Source of the DNA: Streptomyces meridianus | GTDB taxonomy: Bacteria > Actinomycetota > Actinomycetes > Streptomycetales > Streptomycetaceae | Direction of reading: 5' to 3' | Length of the DNA stretch: 64,000 bases | Assembly (NCBI RefSeq): GCF_023703325.1 | Contig: NZ_JAMQGM010000037.1 | Coordinates: 151,247-215,246 of the forward strand | Notes under the pieces: generated by a model | Databases searched by the model: none | What the model was told of the DNA's origin: nothing | What the model saw: the letters and a program-made list of their open reading frames with translations, nothing else | Position numbers and translations under genes: made by a program | Shown: piece by piece, positions 1 to 11,147 of the stretch | Layout of the letters: the number at the start of each line of letters is the position of its first letter | How positions within the stretch are numbered: position 1 is the first letter of the stretch

Positions 1-1
1 G

Positions 2-172
2 GTAGCCCGGATGACCGGTGGGGGGTCGGCGGTTCGGCGATCGTCCTGGTCGAGGCGGGGTCGGCCGGCGAGGTCTCCTGGGCGGTCCGGGACGCGTTCG
101 CCGGGGGCAGGACTGCGCGCCCTGCGGATCTCGTCCGTCGTCGCGGCGGGCGGCGCCCGGCGGCCGGCCTGA
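2..172 (+). CDS. galK: galactokinase, C-terminal end (partial at left edge)
   Basis: Only the last ~56 codons lie in the window. The opening residues ARMTGGG and the closing SVVAAGGARRPA are the GHMP-kinase phosphate-binding motif and the typical C-terminus of bacterial galactokinase, which phosphorylates galactose at C1 in the Leloir pathway. Both are in the same frame and end at TGA 170-172. The middle of the expected protein (GGSAIVLVEAGSAGEV) is found in another frame, between a missing base near 20-27 and an extra base near 101-106. The stop frame stays open throughout, so a protein could still be made, but with about 26 wrong residues. This is either a sequencing artefact or a damaged gene end. 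Identity rests on motif recognition. Confidence 0.55.
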   Translation, partial: VARMTGGGSAVRRSSWSRRGRPARSPGRSGTRSPGAGLRALRISSVVAAGGARRPA

Positions 173-547
173 GCCCGGCATGCCTCCGGTGGAGCCGCCC
201 GGGTGGTGCGGGGACGCAGTGGCGGCGCGGCGGCACCGACGGCCGTGGAGCCCGGGGAGCACGTCATGGTCGGCCGGGACTTCCCTACGGAACCGACGAG
301 TCCACCAGTTTCGTCCATTGGCTTCCGATGTCGGACCGTCGTCGTACTCTGAGCAGGTGCCGGTGGGGGCCGGCATCGATCAGGGGGCGAGCCGGGTCCT
401 TCTCCGCGGTCCGCGGGTGAGGGGGAGGCGCGACGTCATCGGAGGGCGGCGGACACGGCGCGGCGGCAGCCGCGGCCCGATCCGCGCCGCCGGGGGCTGC
501 CGGGAAGGCGGCTGTCGTGCCCGCACCGTCGCACTACGGAGCTGGGG
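173..547. other. intergenic region before the response regulator
   Basis: About 375 bases lie between the galK end and the regulator gene. I see no credible gene. The open frames on both strands give the arginine- and glycine-rich composition of out-of-frame high-G+C DNA. No clear terminator or promoter could be fixed. A GGAG at 538-541 is the likely ribosome site of the next gene. Confidence 0.4.
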
Positions 548-1306
548 GTGGCTGTGACACGTATCCGAATCCTGGTGGTCGACGACCACCGCATCTTCGC
601 CGAGTCGCTGGCGGCCGCGCTGGCCGCCGAGCCGGACGTGGACGTCGGTGTCGCCGGTAGCGCCCCGGGGGCGCTGCGCTGCCTGGAGCGGGCAGCCGCC
701 GAGGGGCGCTCCTTCGACGTGCTGCTGGTCGACGCGGACCTGAGCGGTGTGCCGGTCGCGCGTGAGGGCGACGTGGGCGCCGCCGCCGACGGCCTGTCGC
801 TGGTCGCCGGGGTCCGCACCGCCCGGCCGGAGCTGCACCTCGTGGTGCTCGCCGAGCGGGACGATCCGCAGCGCGCCGCCGCCGCCCTCCAGGCCGGCGC
901 CGCCGGCTGGGTGGCGAAGGACTGCTCGCTGTCCCGGCTGCTGGCCGTCGTCCGGGGCGTACTGCGAGGAGAAACGCATCTTCCGCCTGCGCTGCTCACC
1001 GGTGTGCTGCGGGAGATGACCGTGGCGCGCCGGGCCCGCACCGAGAGCGAGTGCCTGGTCGACTCGCTGACCCCGCGCGAACTCGAGGTGCTGCGCTGCA
1101 TGGTGGCCGGGCTGGGGCGCAAGGCGGTCGCCGAGCGGCTCTACCTGTCGCCGCACACGGTGCGCACGCACATGCAGAACGTCCTGGGCAAGCTCGGCGT
1201 CCATTCCACGCTGGCGGCGGTGGCGCTGGCCCGCCGGGCCGGTGTGGGGCCCGCGGAGGACGCGTCAGCCGGGCACGTTGTCGAACGGGGCGGTCAGCCT
1301 GCGTAG
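548..1306 (+). CDS. NarL/LuxR-type response regulator (orphan)
   Basis: About 252 residues: an N-terminal receiver domain (DDHRIFAES acidic pair, phospho-acceptor Asp in LLVDADLSG, late Lys in GWVAKDCS) and a C-terminal LuxR helix-turn-helix (LTPRELEVLRCMVAGL to LYLSPHTVRTHMQNVLGKL). It is expected to bind DNA as a dimer when phosphorylated. No sensor kinase lies beside it; the nearest NarL-type kinase is about 13 kb away at 14225. GTG 548 follows GGAG by 6 bases; GTG 554 is an alternative start giving a protein two residues shorter. The receiver has a short insertion after the phospho-site (GVPVAREGDVGAAADG). Its 3' end overlaps the convergent marR gene by 42 bases. Confidence 0.88.
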   Translation: MAVTRIRILVVDDHRIFAESLAAALAAEPDVDVGVAGSAPGALRCLERAAAEGRSFDVLLVDADLSGVPVAREGDVGAAADGLSLVAGVRTARPELHLVVLAERDDPQRAAAALQAGAAGWVAKDCSLSRLLAVVRGVLRGETHLPPALLTGVLREMTVARRARTESECLVDSLTPRELEVLRCMVAGLGRKAVAERLYLSPHTVRTHMQNVLGKLGVHSTLAAVALARRAGVGPAEDASAGHVVERGGQPA

Positions 1307-1762
1307 CAGTGCGGCAAGGTCCCCACGCTGGTCGGCCGACAGTTCGATGAGGATCGCCCGCTCCTGCGCGAGGAGGCCGGCCAGGGCGTGGTCGGCGCGG
1401 TCCCGTCCGGCGGGGGTGAGCCGTACCAGGACGCCTCGCCGGTCGCTGGGGTCCGGCAGTCGCTCGACGAGGCCCTTCTTGGCGAGCCGGTCGATCCGGT
1501 TGGTCATCGTGCCGGAGGTGACCAGCGTCTGCGTCAGTAGCTGCCCCGGCGACAGCTGGTACGGCGAACCGGCCCGCCGCAGGGCGGTCAGCACGTCGAA
1601 CTCCCAGGGCTCCAGGCCGTGTTCCGAGAAGGCGATGCGTCTTGCCCGGTCGAGGTGGCGGGCGAGACGGCTGACCCGGCTCAGCACTTCGAGTGGTTCC
1701 ACGTCGAGGTCCGGGCGCTCCCGGCGCCATGCCGCGACCAGTCGATCGACCTCGTCCTCCAT
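1265..1762 (-). CDS. MarR-family transcriptional regulator
   Basis: A 165-residue MarR repressor. The central winged helix (QLLTQTLVTSGTMTNRIDRL) and the wing-like DPSDRRGVLVRLTPAGR are typical. I start at ATG 1762 (MEDEVDRL) because longer upstream translation reads through the intergenic operator. A perfect 18-bp palindrome of the usual MarR operator type lies 33 bases upstream, between this gene and the divergent tam operon, so autoregulation and control of tam are likely. Family members usually respond to phenolic or oxidant ligands; nothing here identifies the ligand. No Cys in an OhrR-like position is evident. Confidence 0.88.
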   Translation of the reverse strand: MEDEVDRLVAAWRRERPDLDVEPLEVLSRVSRLARHLDRARRIAFSEHGLEPWEFDVLTALRRAGSPYQLSPGQLLTQTLVTSGTMTNRIDRLAKKGLVERLPDPSDRRGVLVRLTPAGRDRADHALAGLLAQERAILIELSADQRGDLAALLRRLTAPFDNVPG

Positions 1763-1795
1763 GACGATCAGTGTAGTAGGTCTGTCGACGTGAAG

Positions 1796-1813
1796 TCTCT
1801 TGACGTCAAGAGA
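1796..1813. promoter_or_regulatory. 18-bp palindromic MarR-type operator
   Basis: TCTCTTGACGTCAAGAGA is its own reverse complement. It sits midway between divergent marR and tam, overlaps a possible -35 (TTGACG), and resembles known Streptomyces MarR operators with a CTTGA core. That the MarR at 1265-1762 binds it is inference. Confidence 0.7.
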
Positions 1814-1897
1814 TAATTCGGTCACCCTATGGGCAGCGTCGGCGCAGAACTCCGTTCCAGCGTCATATGACGGCACCCGCAAGGAGGCTGCACGCAC

Positions 1898-2716
1898 ATG
1901 CCCGTACCCACCTGGGATCCCCAGCAGTATCTGCGCCACACCAGCCATCGCATCAGGCCCTTCCACGACCTCGTGGCCCGGATACCGGAGCTGCCGGCGC
2001 ACGACAGGCCCGCCCGGATAGCCGACCTGGGCTGCGGTCCCGGGAACGTCACGGCCCTGCTCGCCGAACGCTGGCCGGATGCCCGTATCACCGGGTTGGA
2101 CAACTCCCCGGAGATGCTCGCCAAAGCCTCCGAGCTGGCCGGCCCCACCCCCGGCGGGGGCCACCTGGAGTTCCGGCACGGTGACGCCCGGAACTGGGTT
2201 CCCGAGGAGAGTTACGACCTCATCGTCTCCAACGCCGCCCTGCAGTGGGTGCGCGGGCACGACGCCTCGTTCCCGGACTGGATCTCGGCCCTGACCCCGG
2301 GCGGCACCTTCGCCTTACAGATCCCCGGCAACTTCACCTCGCCCAGCCACGCCCTCCTCGGCGAGCTCTGCGACTCACCCCAGTGGCGCGAGCGCCTCCA
2401 CGACCGCGGTCGCCGGTTCGTCCACATCCTGCAGCCCGCCGACTACCTCGAGCGGCTGGTGGAACTCGGCTGCGAAGCCGATGTGTGGGAGACCACCTAC
2501 GTCCAGCTCCTCGCCGGTGAGGACGCCGTGCTCGAGTGGGTCAAGGGCACGGCTCTGCGCCCGGTCCTCACCGCCCTCGCCGACGATCCCGCTGCCCGTG
2601 AGGAATTCGTCGCCCAGTACCGCGAACTACTGGGCAAGGCCTATCCCACCAGCCCCCACGGCACCGTCTTCCCCTTCCGGAGGATCTTCGCCGTGGCCAG
2701 AAAGGCAGAACGGTGA
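1898..2716 (+). CDS. tam: trans-aconitate 2-methyltransferase
   Basis: A 272-residue SAM-dependent methyltransferase that methylates trans-aconitate, a by-product inhibiting aconitase. SAM motif I is ADLGCGPGNVTALLAE, followed by the acidic ITGLDNSPEML and motif ALQWVRGHD. Length and the opening WDPQQYLRH match the Tam family. A good AGGAGG lies about 11 bases before ATG 1898. Codon 140 (2315-2317, in FALQIPG) is TTA, which in Streptomyces is read only by the bldA tRNA, so production may be limited to late growth. It overlaps the next gene by 4 bases. Confidence 0.9.
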   Translation: MPVPTWDPQQYLRHTSHRIRPFHDLVARIPELPAHDRPARIADLGCGPGNVTALLAERWPDARITGLDNSPEMLAKASELAGPTPGGGHLEFRHGDARNWVPEESYDLIVSNAALQWVRGHDASFPDWISALTPGGTFALQIPGNFTSPSHALLGELCDSPQWRERLHDRGRRFVHILQPADYLERLVELGCEADVWETTYVQLLAGEDAVLEWVKGTALRPVLTALADDPAAREEFVAQYRELLGKAYPTSPHGTVFPFRRIFAVARKAER

Positions 2717-3072
2717 TCACCGCACTCGACCATGTGCAGCTGGCTGCGCCGGCCGGCAACGAGGACCGCCTGCGGGCCTTCTACACCGGTGCGCTCGGCA
2801 TGACGGAAATCCCCAAGCCCCCGCCCCTGGCCGCCCGCGGCGGTTGCTGGTTCGGCCACGGAAAAGTCCAGCTCCACCTCGGGGTCGAGGCGGATTTCCG
2901 GCCCGCGCGCAAGGCCCACCCCGGCCTGCGGGTCACCGGTATCGACGCCCTCGCCGCCCGTCTGGAGGAGCACGGCGCCCCCGTCGTCTGGGACGAGGAC
3001 CTCCCCGGACACCGGCGGTTCTTCTCCGAGGACCCGGTGGGCAACCGACTGGAGTTCCTGGAACCCTGCTGA
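2713..3072 (+). CDS. VOC-family (glyoxalase/dioxygenase fold) protein
   Basis: A 119-residue protein with two βαβββ units of the vicinal-oxygen-chelate fold: DHVQLAAPAGNEDRLRAFY at the start and DPVGNRLEFLEPC at the end. The histidine in the first strand and the terminal glutamate (RLEFLEP) are the usual metal ligands. The substrate cannot be predicted; homologues include glyoxalases, fosfomycin or bleomycin resistance proteins and hypothetical proteins. GTG 2713 overlaps the tam stop (GTGA), so the two are translationally coupled and probably share the marR-linked promoter. Confidence 0.85.
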   Translation: MITALDHVQLAAPAGNEDRLRAFYTGALGMTEIPKPPPLAARGGCWFGHGKVQLHLGVEADFRPARKAHPGLRVTGIDALAARLEEHGAPVVWDEDLPGHRRFFSEDPVGNRLEFLEPC

Positions 3073-3089
3073 GACCCGTACGACGCAGC

Positions 3090-3122
3090 GGTCCCCCCGC
3101 GGACAGCGTCCGCGGGGGGACC
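3090..3122. terminator. bidirectional intrinsic terminator
   Basis: A 15-bp perfect stem (GGTCCCCCCGCGGAC) with a 3-base loop. It lies between the convergent ends of the tam/VOC operon and the tetR/desaturase pair. Confidence 0.8.
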
Positions 3123-3144
3123 ACCGGCGGAGCGGGCAGCCGGA

Positions 3145-3831
3145 TCAAGCCTTGCGGTGGCCGATCAGCCGCGGCTTGGCCTCCAGCCCGTCCAGACCGT
3201 GCCAGGCCAGGTTCACCAGATGCGCCGCCACCTCGGCCTTCTTCGGCTTCCGGGCGTCCAGCCACCACTGCCCGGTCAGCGCGACCATCCCCACCAGAGC
3301 CTGCGCGTACAACGGGGCCAGCTTGGCGTCGAAACCACGGGCCTTGAACTCCAGGCCCAGGATGTCCTCGACCTGTGTGGCGATGTCGCTGATCAGCGAG
3401 GCGAACGTGCCCGTCGACTGGGCCACCGGCGAATCGCGGACCAGGATCCGGAAGCCGTCCGTGTGCCTCTCGATGTAGTCGAGCAGCGCGAACGCAGCCT
3501 GTTCCAGCAGTTCCCGCGGATGCCCGGCGGTGAGCGCCCCCGTCACCATGTCGAGCAACTGTTGCGTCTCGCGGTCGACCACCACCGCGTAGAGCCCCTC
3601 CTTGCCGCCGAAGTGCTCGTAGACCACCGGCTTGGAGACCCCGGCCCTGGCCGCGATCTCCTCCACCGACGTGCCCTCGAACCCTCGAGCCGCGAACAGC
3701 GTGCGACCGATGTCCAGCAGCTGCTCCCGGCGCTCCTTGCCACTCATCCGGACCCGGCGTGCCCGACGGTTCACCGAGGCGGAGCCCCGCCCCTTGTCGC
3801 TGTTCTCGTCGATCGCCACGCGGTCAATCAT
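3145..3831 (-). CDS. TetR-family regulator, linked to fatty-acid desaturase
   Basis: A 228-residue TetR repressor. The helix-turn-helix lies near residues 52-82 (VEEIAARAGVSKPVVYEHF) after a basic N-terminal extension of about 30 residues. ATG 3831 overlaps the desaturase stop (ATGA), so the two are cotranscribed and coupled; a shorter start at Met29 (MSGKERREQ) is possible but has a weaker ribosome site. The operon order desaturase-tetR and the tandem palindromes upstream of the desaturase suggest that it represses the operon and senses acyl-CoA or a membrane-lipid signal. The C-terminal ligand pocket is not diagnostic. Confidence 0.88.
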   Translation of the reverse strand: MIDRVAIDENSDKGRGSASVNRRARRVRMSGKERREQLLDIGRTLFAARGFEGTSVEEIAARAGVSKPVVYEHFGGKEGLYAVVVDRETQQLLDMVTGALTAGHPRELLEQAAFALLDYIERHTDGFRILVRDSPVAQSTGTFASLISDIATQVEDILGLEFKARGFDAKLAPLYAQALVGMVALTGQWWLDARKPKKAEVAAHLVNLAWHGLDGLEAKPRLIGHRKA

Positions 3832-4826
3832 GCCGCCTGTGCATCCTCCGCCTGACGACGGCCCTCGTTCTGCAGCCGGCCGGCGATGCGCTCGGCACTC
3901 GGCCACCGGACGTCGTACGCCCAGCCGAGCTTCTCGAACCAGCGGATGATGCGCGCGCTGGAGTCCAGCTGCCCGGGCATCACGCCGTGGCGGGCCGCAG
4001 TGGGATCGGCGTGGTGCAGGTTGTGCCAGGACTCTCCGCAGGACAGGATCGCCAGCCACCACACGTTGCCCGACTTGTCGCGGGACTTGAACGGCCGCTT
4101 GCCGACCGCGTGGCAGATCGAGTTGATCGACCAGGTCACGTGGTGCAGCAGCGCGACCCGCACCAGCGAACCCCAGAAGAACGCCGTCAGGGCACCCTGC
4201 CAGGACCAGGTCGCCAGTCCGCCCACCAGCGGCGGGATGCCGAGCGAGATCGTCGTCCAGAGCACGAACTGGCGCGAGATCCGGCGCAGCGCCGGATCCT
4301 TGACCAGGTCAGGAGCGTACTTCTGCTGCGGGGTCTGCTCCTCGTTGAACATCCAGCCGATGTGTGCCCACCACATGCCCTTCACCAGGGCCGGGAGCGT
4401 CTCGCCGAAGCGCCACGGCGAGTGGGGGTCGCCCTCGGCGTCGGAGAACTTGTGGTGCTTGCGGTGGTCGGCCACCCAGCGCACCAGCGGTCCCTCGACC
4501 GCCATCGAACCGGCCACGGCCAGCGCGATCCGTAGCGGCCGCTTCGCCTTGAAGGCGCCGTGGGTGAAGTACCGGTGGAAACCGATCGTGATGCCGTGGC
4601 AGCCCAGGAAGTACATGAAGACCATGAGGCCCAGGTCCAGCCAGCTCACCCCCCAGCCCCAGGCCAGGGGAACCGCCGCCACAAGCGCGACGAACGGGAC
4701 CACGATGAACATCAGCAGCGCGATCTGCTCGGCCGATCCCTTCTTGTCGTCGCCCAGGGTGGCGGACTCCAACGGGGTGCCGGCCCTCTTCGGGGCGTCG
4801 TCAAGGACCGGGGGACTTGTGTTCAT
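3828..4826 (-). CDS. membrane acyl-CoA/fatty acid desaturase
   Basis: A 332-residue integral-membrane di-iron desaturase of the stearoyl-CoA (Δ9) type, introducing a double bond into acyl chains. The three histidine boxes are complete: H84RYFTH89, H121RKHH125 and H268NLHH272. Hydrophobic segments lie near residues 36-55, 63-80 and 100-115, with another pair after residue 190. ATG 4826 follows AAGGA. The gene leads the operon with tetR and is divergent from ppc. No electron-transfer partner (ferredoxin or reductase) lies next to it. Confidence 0.92.
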   Translation of the reverse strand: MNTSPPVLDDAPKRAGTPLESATLGDDKKGSAEQIALLMFIVVPFVALVAAVPLAWGWGVSWLDLGLMVFMYFLGCHGITIGFHRYFTHGAFKAKRPLRIALAVAGSMAVEGPLVRWVADHRKHHKFSDAEGDPHSPWRFGETLPALVKGMWWAHIGWMFNEEQTPQQKYAPDLVKDPALRRISRQFVLWTTISLGIPPLVGGLATWSWQGALTAFFWGSLVRVALLHHVTWSINSICHAVGKRPFKSRDKSGNVWWLAILSCGESWHNLHHADPTAARHGVMPGQLDSSARIIRWFEKLGWAYDVRWPSAERIAGRLQNEGRRQAEDAQAA

Positions 4827-4871
4827 GGGGGGCGTTCCTTGTCGTACCGGGTACAGGGCCGGGTGCATGGC

Positions 4872-4901
4872 TACGGAACCGTAACCTACGGCATCGTAAG
4901 T
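4872..4901. promoter_or_regulatory. tandem inverted repeats upstream of the desaturase
   Basis: Two similar 12-bp inverted repeats, TACGGAACCGTA (4872-4883) and TACGGCATCGTA (4887-4898), have centres 15 bp apart. The second extends to an imperfect 18-mer (4884-4901). On the minus strand a possible -10 (TAGGTT) overlaps the pair. This fits an operator for the adjacent TetR regulator; assignment is by position and symmetry only. Confidence 0.55.
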
Positions 4902-5082
4902 ATGGCAGGGCCCGGGGCCCAGGCAAGGGCTGTGGAAAACCCGTGTAGGGCAGCCGCCTATCCTGGGTGGGCCGGACAGCGCGGTCCGCACCCCGCCAGT
5001 GGGACGGGGCTCGGGGCGCGCGGCGCTGGCCGCAGACGTACCGTGCCCGGTCAGACACGTTCGCCTGCAAGGAGCCGCACCC

Positions 5083-7842
<2,760 letters not shown>

Positions 7843-7860
7843 CCGGCCCGGAACGCCGAG

Positions 7861-7895
7861 CGGCGCCGGTCCCCTGCCGCAGGGGACCGGCGCCG
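7861..7895. terminator. bidirectional terminator after ppc
   Basis: A perfect 16-bp stem (CGGCGCCGGTCCCCTG) with a 3-base loop. It lies between the ppc stop and the end of the convergent sortase-anchored protein gene. Confidence 0.85.
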
Positions 7896-7916
7896 CGGTG
7901 GTCGTGCGTGCGGAAA

Positions 7917-8549
7917 TCAGCCGCGGCTGTGGGCCCGACGGCGGAAGGCCATCGCCCCGCCCGCACCCAGCAGCAGCGCCGCCGCCACGGAGATGCCCGC
8001 CACCGAACCGGCACCGGTCTCGGCGAGGTCACCCTTGCCGCCGTCCGGCGAGGTGGCCGCCGGAGCGGACTCCTCGGCCTGCGGCGTGTCGGCCTGCGGC
8101 GTGTCAGCGGGGCTGTCGGACTGCTCGGCGGGGGTGTCCGCGTCCTTCTCGCACGAGGTCCAGAAGACCTTGTGCTTGGCCCGGCCGTGCTCGCCGTCGA
8201 AGTTCCAGATCAGCTTGTAGTGGCCGTCGGGCAGGCTCAGTTCGGCGGTACGGCCGTGCCCGTCGAGGTTCAGCTCCAGGAGGCCGGTCTTCGCCTCGAC
8301 TCCCTTGGTGCCCGTGGGAGGCATCTCGACGATCTTCCAGGTCACCTGCTGACCGCCGTCGAAGCCGAACGCGTCGAGGTAGAACGTGCAGACGTGCGGT
8401 TCGTTCTTGCGGAGCTCCTCGCTCGTGCTCGCATCGTGAATCTTCACGGTGCCGTTGTCGCCGGGCGGGGTTGCGAACGCGGTGGGCGCCGACAGCAGGG
8501 TGACTGCTGCCGCGACCGAGACCGCGCACGCCGAAGAGAAGGTGCGCAT
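7917..8549 (-). CDS. secreted, sortase-anchored (LAETG) surface protein
   Basis: A 210-residue precursor. It has a signal peptide (hydrophobic SACAVSVAAAVTLLSAPTAFA, residues ~5-25, AFA cleavage), a mature domain of about 110 residues, a repetitive linker (TPQADTPQAEES) rich in Asp, Pro and Ala, and a C-terminal sorting signal: LAETGAG, a hydrophobic segment (SVAAALLLGAGGAMAF) and RRRAHSRG. LAxTG is the motif used by Streptomyces class E sortases, so it should be linked to peptidoglycan. No sortase gene is in the window. I chose ATG 8549; TTG 8555 is an in-frame alternative. Function of the mature domain is unknown. Confidence 0.85.
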   Translation of the reverse strand: MRTFSSACAVSVAAAVTLLSAPTAFATPPGDNGTVKIHDASTSEELRKNEPHVCTFYLDAFGFDGGQQVTWKIVEMPPTGTKGVEAKTGLLELNLDGHGRTAELSLPDGHYKLIWNFDGEHGRAKHKVFWTSCEKDADTPAEQSDSPADTPQADTPQAEESAPAATSPDGGKGDLAETGAGSVAGISVAAALLLGAGGAMAFRRRAHSRG

Positions 8550-8739
8550 GGGCAAACCAACTTCGGTTCGAAAAAGGTGGAGTGGGGGGCGGCCGCGTCA
8601 GCATCTAACCCGTCTGATGACAGGTCAAGGAAGGATCTGCACGTTCCGTCCCGCTACCGCACACACGTCCAGAAGATCACGCATAACAATCCGGTGAATG
8701 CACCGCGCATCCCCGCACGCCCCACCGCGGACACCGGTC

Positions 8740-9261
8740 TCAGAGCGTCGCGTACGCCCCGCCCAGCAGCGCCGCGCCCAAAAGCGCCACGACCCAGGCC
8801 GTCCGCCGCATCCGCAGGCCCCCGGCGATCACCAGCGCCACCAGCAGCAGCGACCCGCCGAACGGGATCCACGCGTACAGCACACCGGGCAGCCCGGTGC
8901 GGACCACCTCGTCCGTACCCGGCTTCACCGACACCGGGAAGCGCTGCCCCTTCGCCGGGTTCACGGCCCTCGCCATCACCACCTGACGGCCCGGTCGGGA
9001 CGCGTCACGCGGTGTGAACCGGCCCGAGCACACCTGTTGACGGCAGCGCTCGACAGCCATGGTTCCCTGCTCCCGGCCCTTGGTCAGCATCGCGTGCTGC
9101 GCCGTCCCCCACGACGTCCACACCCCACCGGTCATCAGCAACATTGCTATCGCCGTGATCAACACGTTCCTGCCAACCAGGACCAGCCCGAACGCGCTCT
9201 CACCCATGCGCCGGGTGCGGCTGCGCCGGACCGGACCCTTACCCGAAGTCGCTGTCGCCAT
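8740..9261 (-). CDS. small membrane protein, function unknown
   Basis: A 173-residue protein with a hydrophobic helix near residues 32-50 (NVLITAIAMLLMTGG), an extracytoplasmic loop with two cysteines in ERCRQQVCSG, and two C-terminal helices (IPFGGSLLLVALVIAGG; AWVVALLGAALLGGAY). The N-terminus is basic. The layout resembles DUF3592-like actinobacterial membrane proteins, but I cannot assign a family. It is a single gene between the sortase-anchored protein and pth. Confidence 0.75.
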   Translation of the reverse strand: MATATSGKGPVRRSRTRRMGESAFGLVLVGRNVLITAIAMLLMTGGVWTSWGTAQHAMLTKGREQGTMAVERCRQQVCSGRFTPRDASRPGRQVVMARAVNPAKGQRFPVSVKPGTDEVVRTGLPGVLYAWIPFGGSLLLVALVIAGGLRMRRTAWVVALLGAALLGGAYATL

Positions 9262-9608
9262 GGCCGAAATCCTTGGCCATGGGCCATCGCGCGGTCAACC
9301 TGGCGACGGTGTGCACCCGATGTCCGCCCGGGAACGCACGGCGGACGGGGACTTCTCGCGCGGCTCGAACCGCCACCCGGTCCCGGCGGGTTGACAATGA
9401 TGCGACCAGGAAGGTTCACCGGCTCGCGACGCCCTGCACGGTCCCTCGCTGCGGTGCCGCGTCACCCCGGGCACCCCCGGCCTTCGGCCGGGAGGCTTCC
9501 GGTGCGAGGAGCTGTTGGTCCTGCGATGCCGCCCCCGGGTGCCGGAGGGCCCGGGGCGACCCCGTCCACCGGAAGCCGAGGGCTTCCCGGCGGACCGGCC
9601 ACCGCACT

Positions 9609-10199
9609 CTAGGAGTTGTACGTGCTCTGGGCCCGCTCGAGCCCGTCCACCACCAGCGACTCCACGGCGTCGGCCGCCCGGTCCACGAAGTAGTCCAGCT
9701 CCTTGCGCTCCGCGGCCGAGAAGTCCTTGAGCACGAAGGCCGCCACGTCCATCCGGCCCGGTGGCCGCCCGATGCCGAACCGCACCCGGTGGTAGTCCGG
9801 CCCCATCGCCTTCGTCATCGACTTCAGGCCGTTGTGCCCGTTGTCGCCCCCGCCCTTCTTGAGCCGCAGCGCGCCGTAGTCGATGTCCAACTCGTCGTGC
9901 ACGGCGACGATGTTGGCCACCGGCACCTTGTAGAAGTCGCGCAGGGCCGTCACCGGGCCGCCCGACAGGTTCATGAACGACATCGGCTTCGCCAGGACCA
10001 CCCGGCGGCTGGAGACACCGGGAGCGCCCAGGCGTCCCTCGACGACCTGCGCCCGGGCCTTGTGCGACTTGAACCGGCCGCCGAGGCGCGCGGCCAACAG
10101 GTCCGCGACCATGAACCCCACGTTGTGACGGTTGCCCGCGTACTCCGGGCCGGGGTTGCCCAGACCCACCACCAGCCACGGGCTGTCCACGTCGCTCAC
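9609..10199 (-). CDS. pth: peptidyl-tRNA hydrolase
   Basis: A 196-residue enzyme that releases peptides from peptidyl-tRNA dropped by ribosomes. Recognised by VVGLGNPGPEYAGNRHNVGF with catalytic His25, KPMSFMNLSGG, and HDELDIDYG with the Asp that orients the histidine. GTG 10199 follows AGGAG. It is the last gene of the glmU-prs-rplY-pth run, but a strong hairpin stands between rplY and pth, so pth may depend on read-through or its own promoter. Confidence 0.95.
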   Translation of the reverse strand: MSDVDSPWLVVGLGNPGPEYAGNRHNVGFMVADLLAARLGGRFKSHKARAQVVEGRLGAPGVSSRRVVLAKPMSFMNLSGGPVTALRDFYKVPVANIVAVHDELDIDYGALRLKKGGGDNGHNGLKSMTKAMGPDYHRVRFGIGRPPGRMDVAAFVLKDFSAAERKELDYFVDRAADAVESLVVDGLERAQSTYNS

Positions 10200-10268
10200 T
10201 GCGTCTCTCCTGCTGATCGTCTCTGCGGTTGTCGGCTGCACGGTTTTCCCCGCAACTCACGGGATGCA

Positions 10269-10308
10269 CGACCGCCGCCCCGCTCCGGCGGGAGCGGGGC
10301 GGCGGTCG
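10269..10308 (-). terminator. terminator after rplY
   Basis: A perfect 18-bp stem (CGACCGCCGCCCCGCTCC) with a GGCG loop, just downstream of the rplY stop on the minus strand. It would limit transcription into pth. Confidence 0.85.
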
Positions 10309-10325
10309 AAAGAACGCGTCGAGGA

Positions 10326-10922
10326 TCAGGCCTCGGCGGCGGCCTCTTCCTCGGCCTCCTCTTCCTCGGCGGCCTCCTCGATCTGCGCCGCGACGACCTG
10401 CAGCACGATGGCGTCGTCCTCGACGGCGAGCGAGGCGCCCTTCGGCAGCTTCACGTCCTTGGCCAGGATGGAGGCACCGGCCTCCAGGCCCTCGATGGAG
10501 ACGGTGACGCCCTCGGGCAGGTGCGTGGCCTCGGCCTCGACCGGCAGCGCGTTCATCACGTGCTCCACCAGGTTGCCGCCCGGTGCCAGGTCGCCCTCGG
10601 TCTGGATCGGGACCTCGACGGTGACCTTCTCGCCCTTCTGGACGAGCAGCAGGTCGACGTGGACCAGGAAGCCGCGGATGGCCTCGCGCTGGACGGCCTT
10701 GGGGATGACGAGCTCGCTCTTGCCACCCTCGATGTCCAGGCGGATCAGCACGTTCGGCGTCTTGAGGGCCATCATCAGGTCGTGCGCCGGAAGGCCGACG
10801 TGCACGGGGTCGGCGCCGTGACCGTAGACCACACCCGGGACCGTGCCGTTGGCGCGCATGCGGCGCGCGGCACCCTTGCCGAAGTCGGAACGGGGCTTGA
10901 CGGAAATCTTGTACTCGGCCAC
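10326..10922 (-). CDS. rplY: 50S ribosomal protein L25 / general stress protein Ctc
   Basis: A 198-residue long-form bL25 that binds 5S rRNA. The N-terminal L25 domain (KGAARRMRANGTVPGVVYG) is followed by the TL5-type β domain (LPEGVTVSIEGLEAGASI) and a very acidic tail (EEAAEEEEAEEEAAAEA). GTG 10922 has GAGGAG upstream. It lies between prs and pth with hairpins on both sides, so it may form its own transcript. Long-form bL25 is stress-induced as Ctc in Bacillus; no sigma-factor site was identified here. Confidence 0.95.
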   Translation of the reverse strand: MAEYKISVKPRSDFGKGAARRMRANGTVPGVVYGHGADPVHVGLPAHDLMMALKTPNVLIRLDIEGGKSELVIPKAVQREAIRGFLVHVDLLLVQKGEKVTVEVPIQTEGDLAPGGNLVEHVMNALPVEAEATHLPEGVTVSIEGLEAGASILAKDVKLPKGASLAVEDDAIVLQVVAAQIEEAAEEEEAEEEAAAEA

Positions 10923-11047
10923 GGGAGCACTCCTCGTAATCAGCGGGGCTGAAAGATCTGACGGGCGTCACCCGGCCCACGACAGACCTGCTACGAAGAG
11001 CGCGTCGATAACGGATTGCCGCGTCCCGCCCGTGCCCTGCACGAACA

Positions 11048-11102
11048 GCGCGGCCTCCCTCGCCGAGCAACTCCTCGAGTCTACCCGGCGGGGAGGCCGC
11101 GC
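11048..11102 (-). terminator. probable terminator after prs
   Basis: A stem of about 16 bp with one bulge (GCGCGGCCTCCC pairing with GGGGAGGCCGCGC) around a 20-base loop, in the 225-bp gap between prs and rplY. Confidence 0.6.
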
Positions 11103-11147
11103 CAGAAATCGATCACTCGGGGCCGGAACGGGCCCCGTCGCGGCGGA

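Noticed and set aside
18..557. Plus-strand frame covering the region before the response regulator
   Set aside because: Arg/Gly-rich, out of frame with the galK fragment and overlaps the regulator start; no domain.
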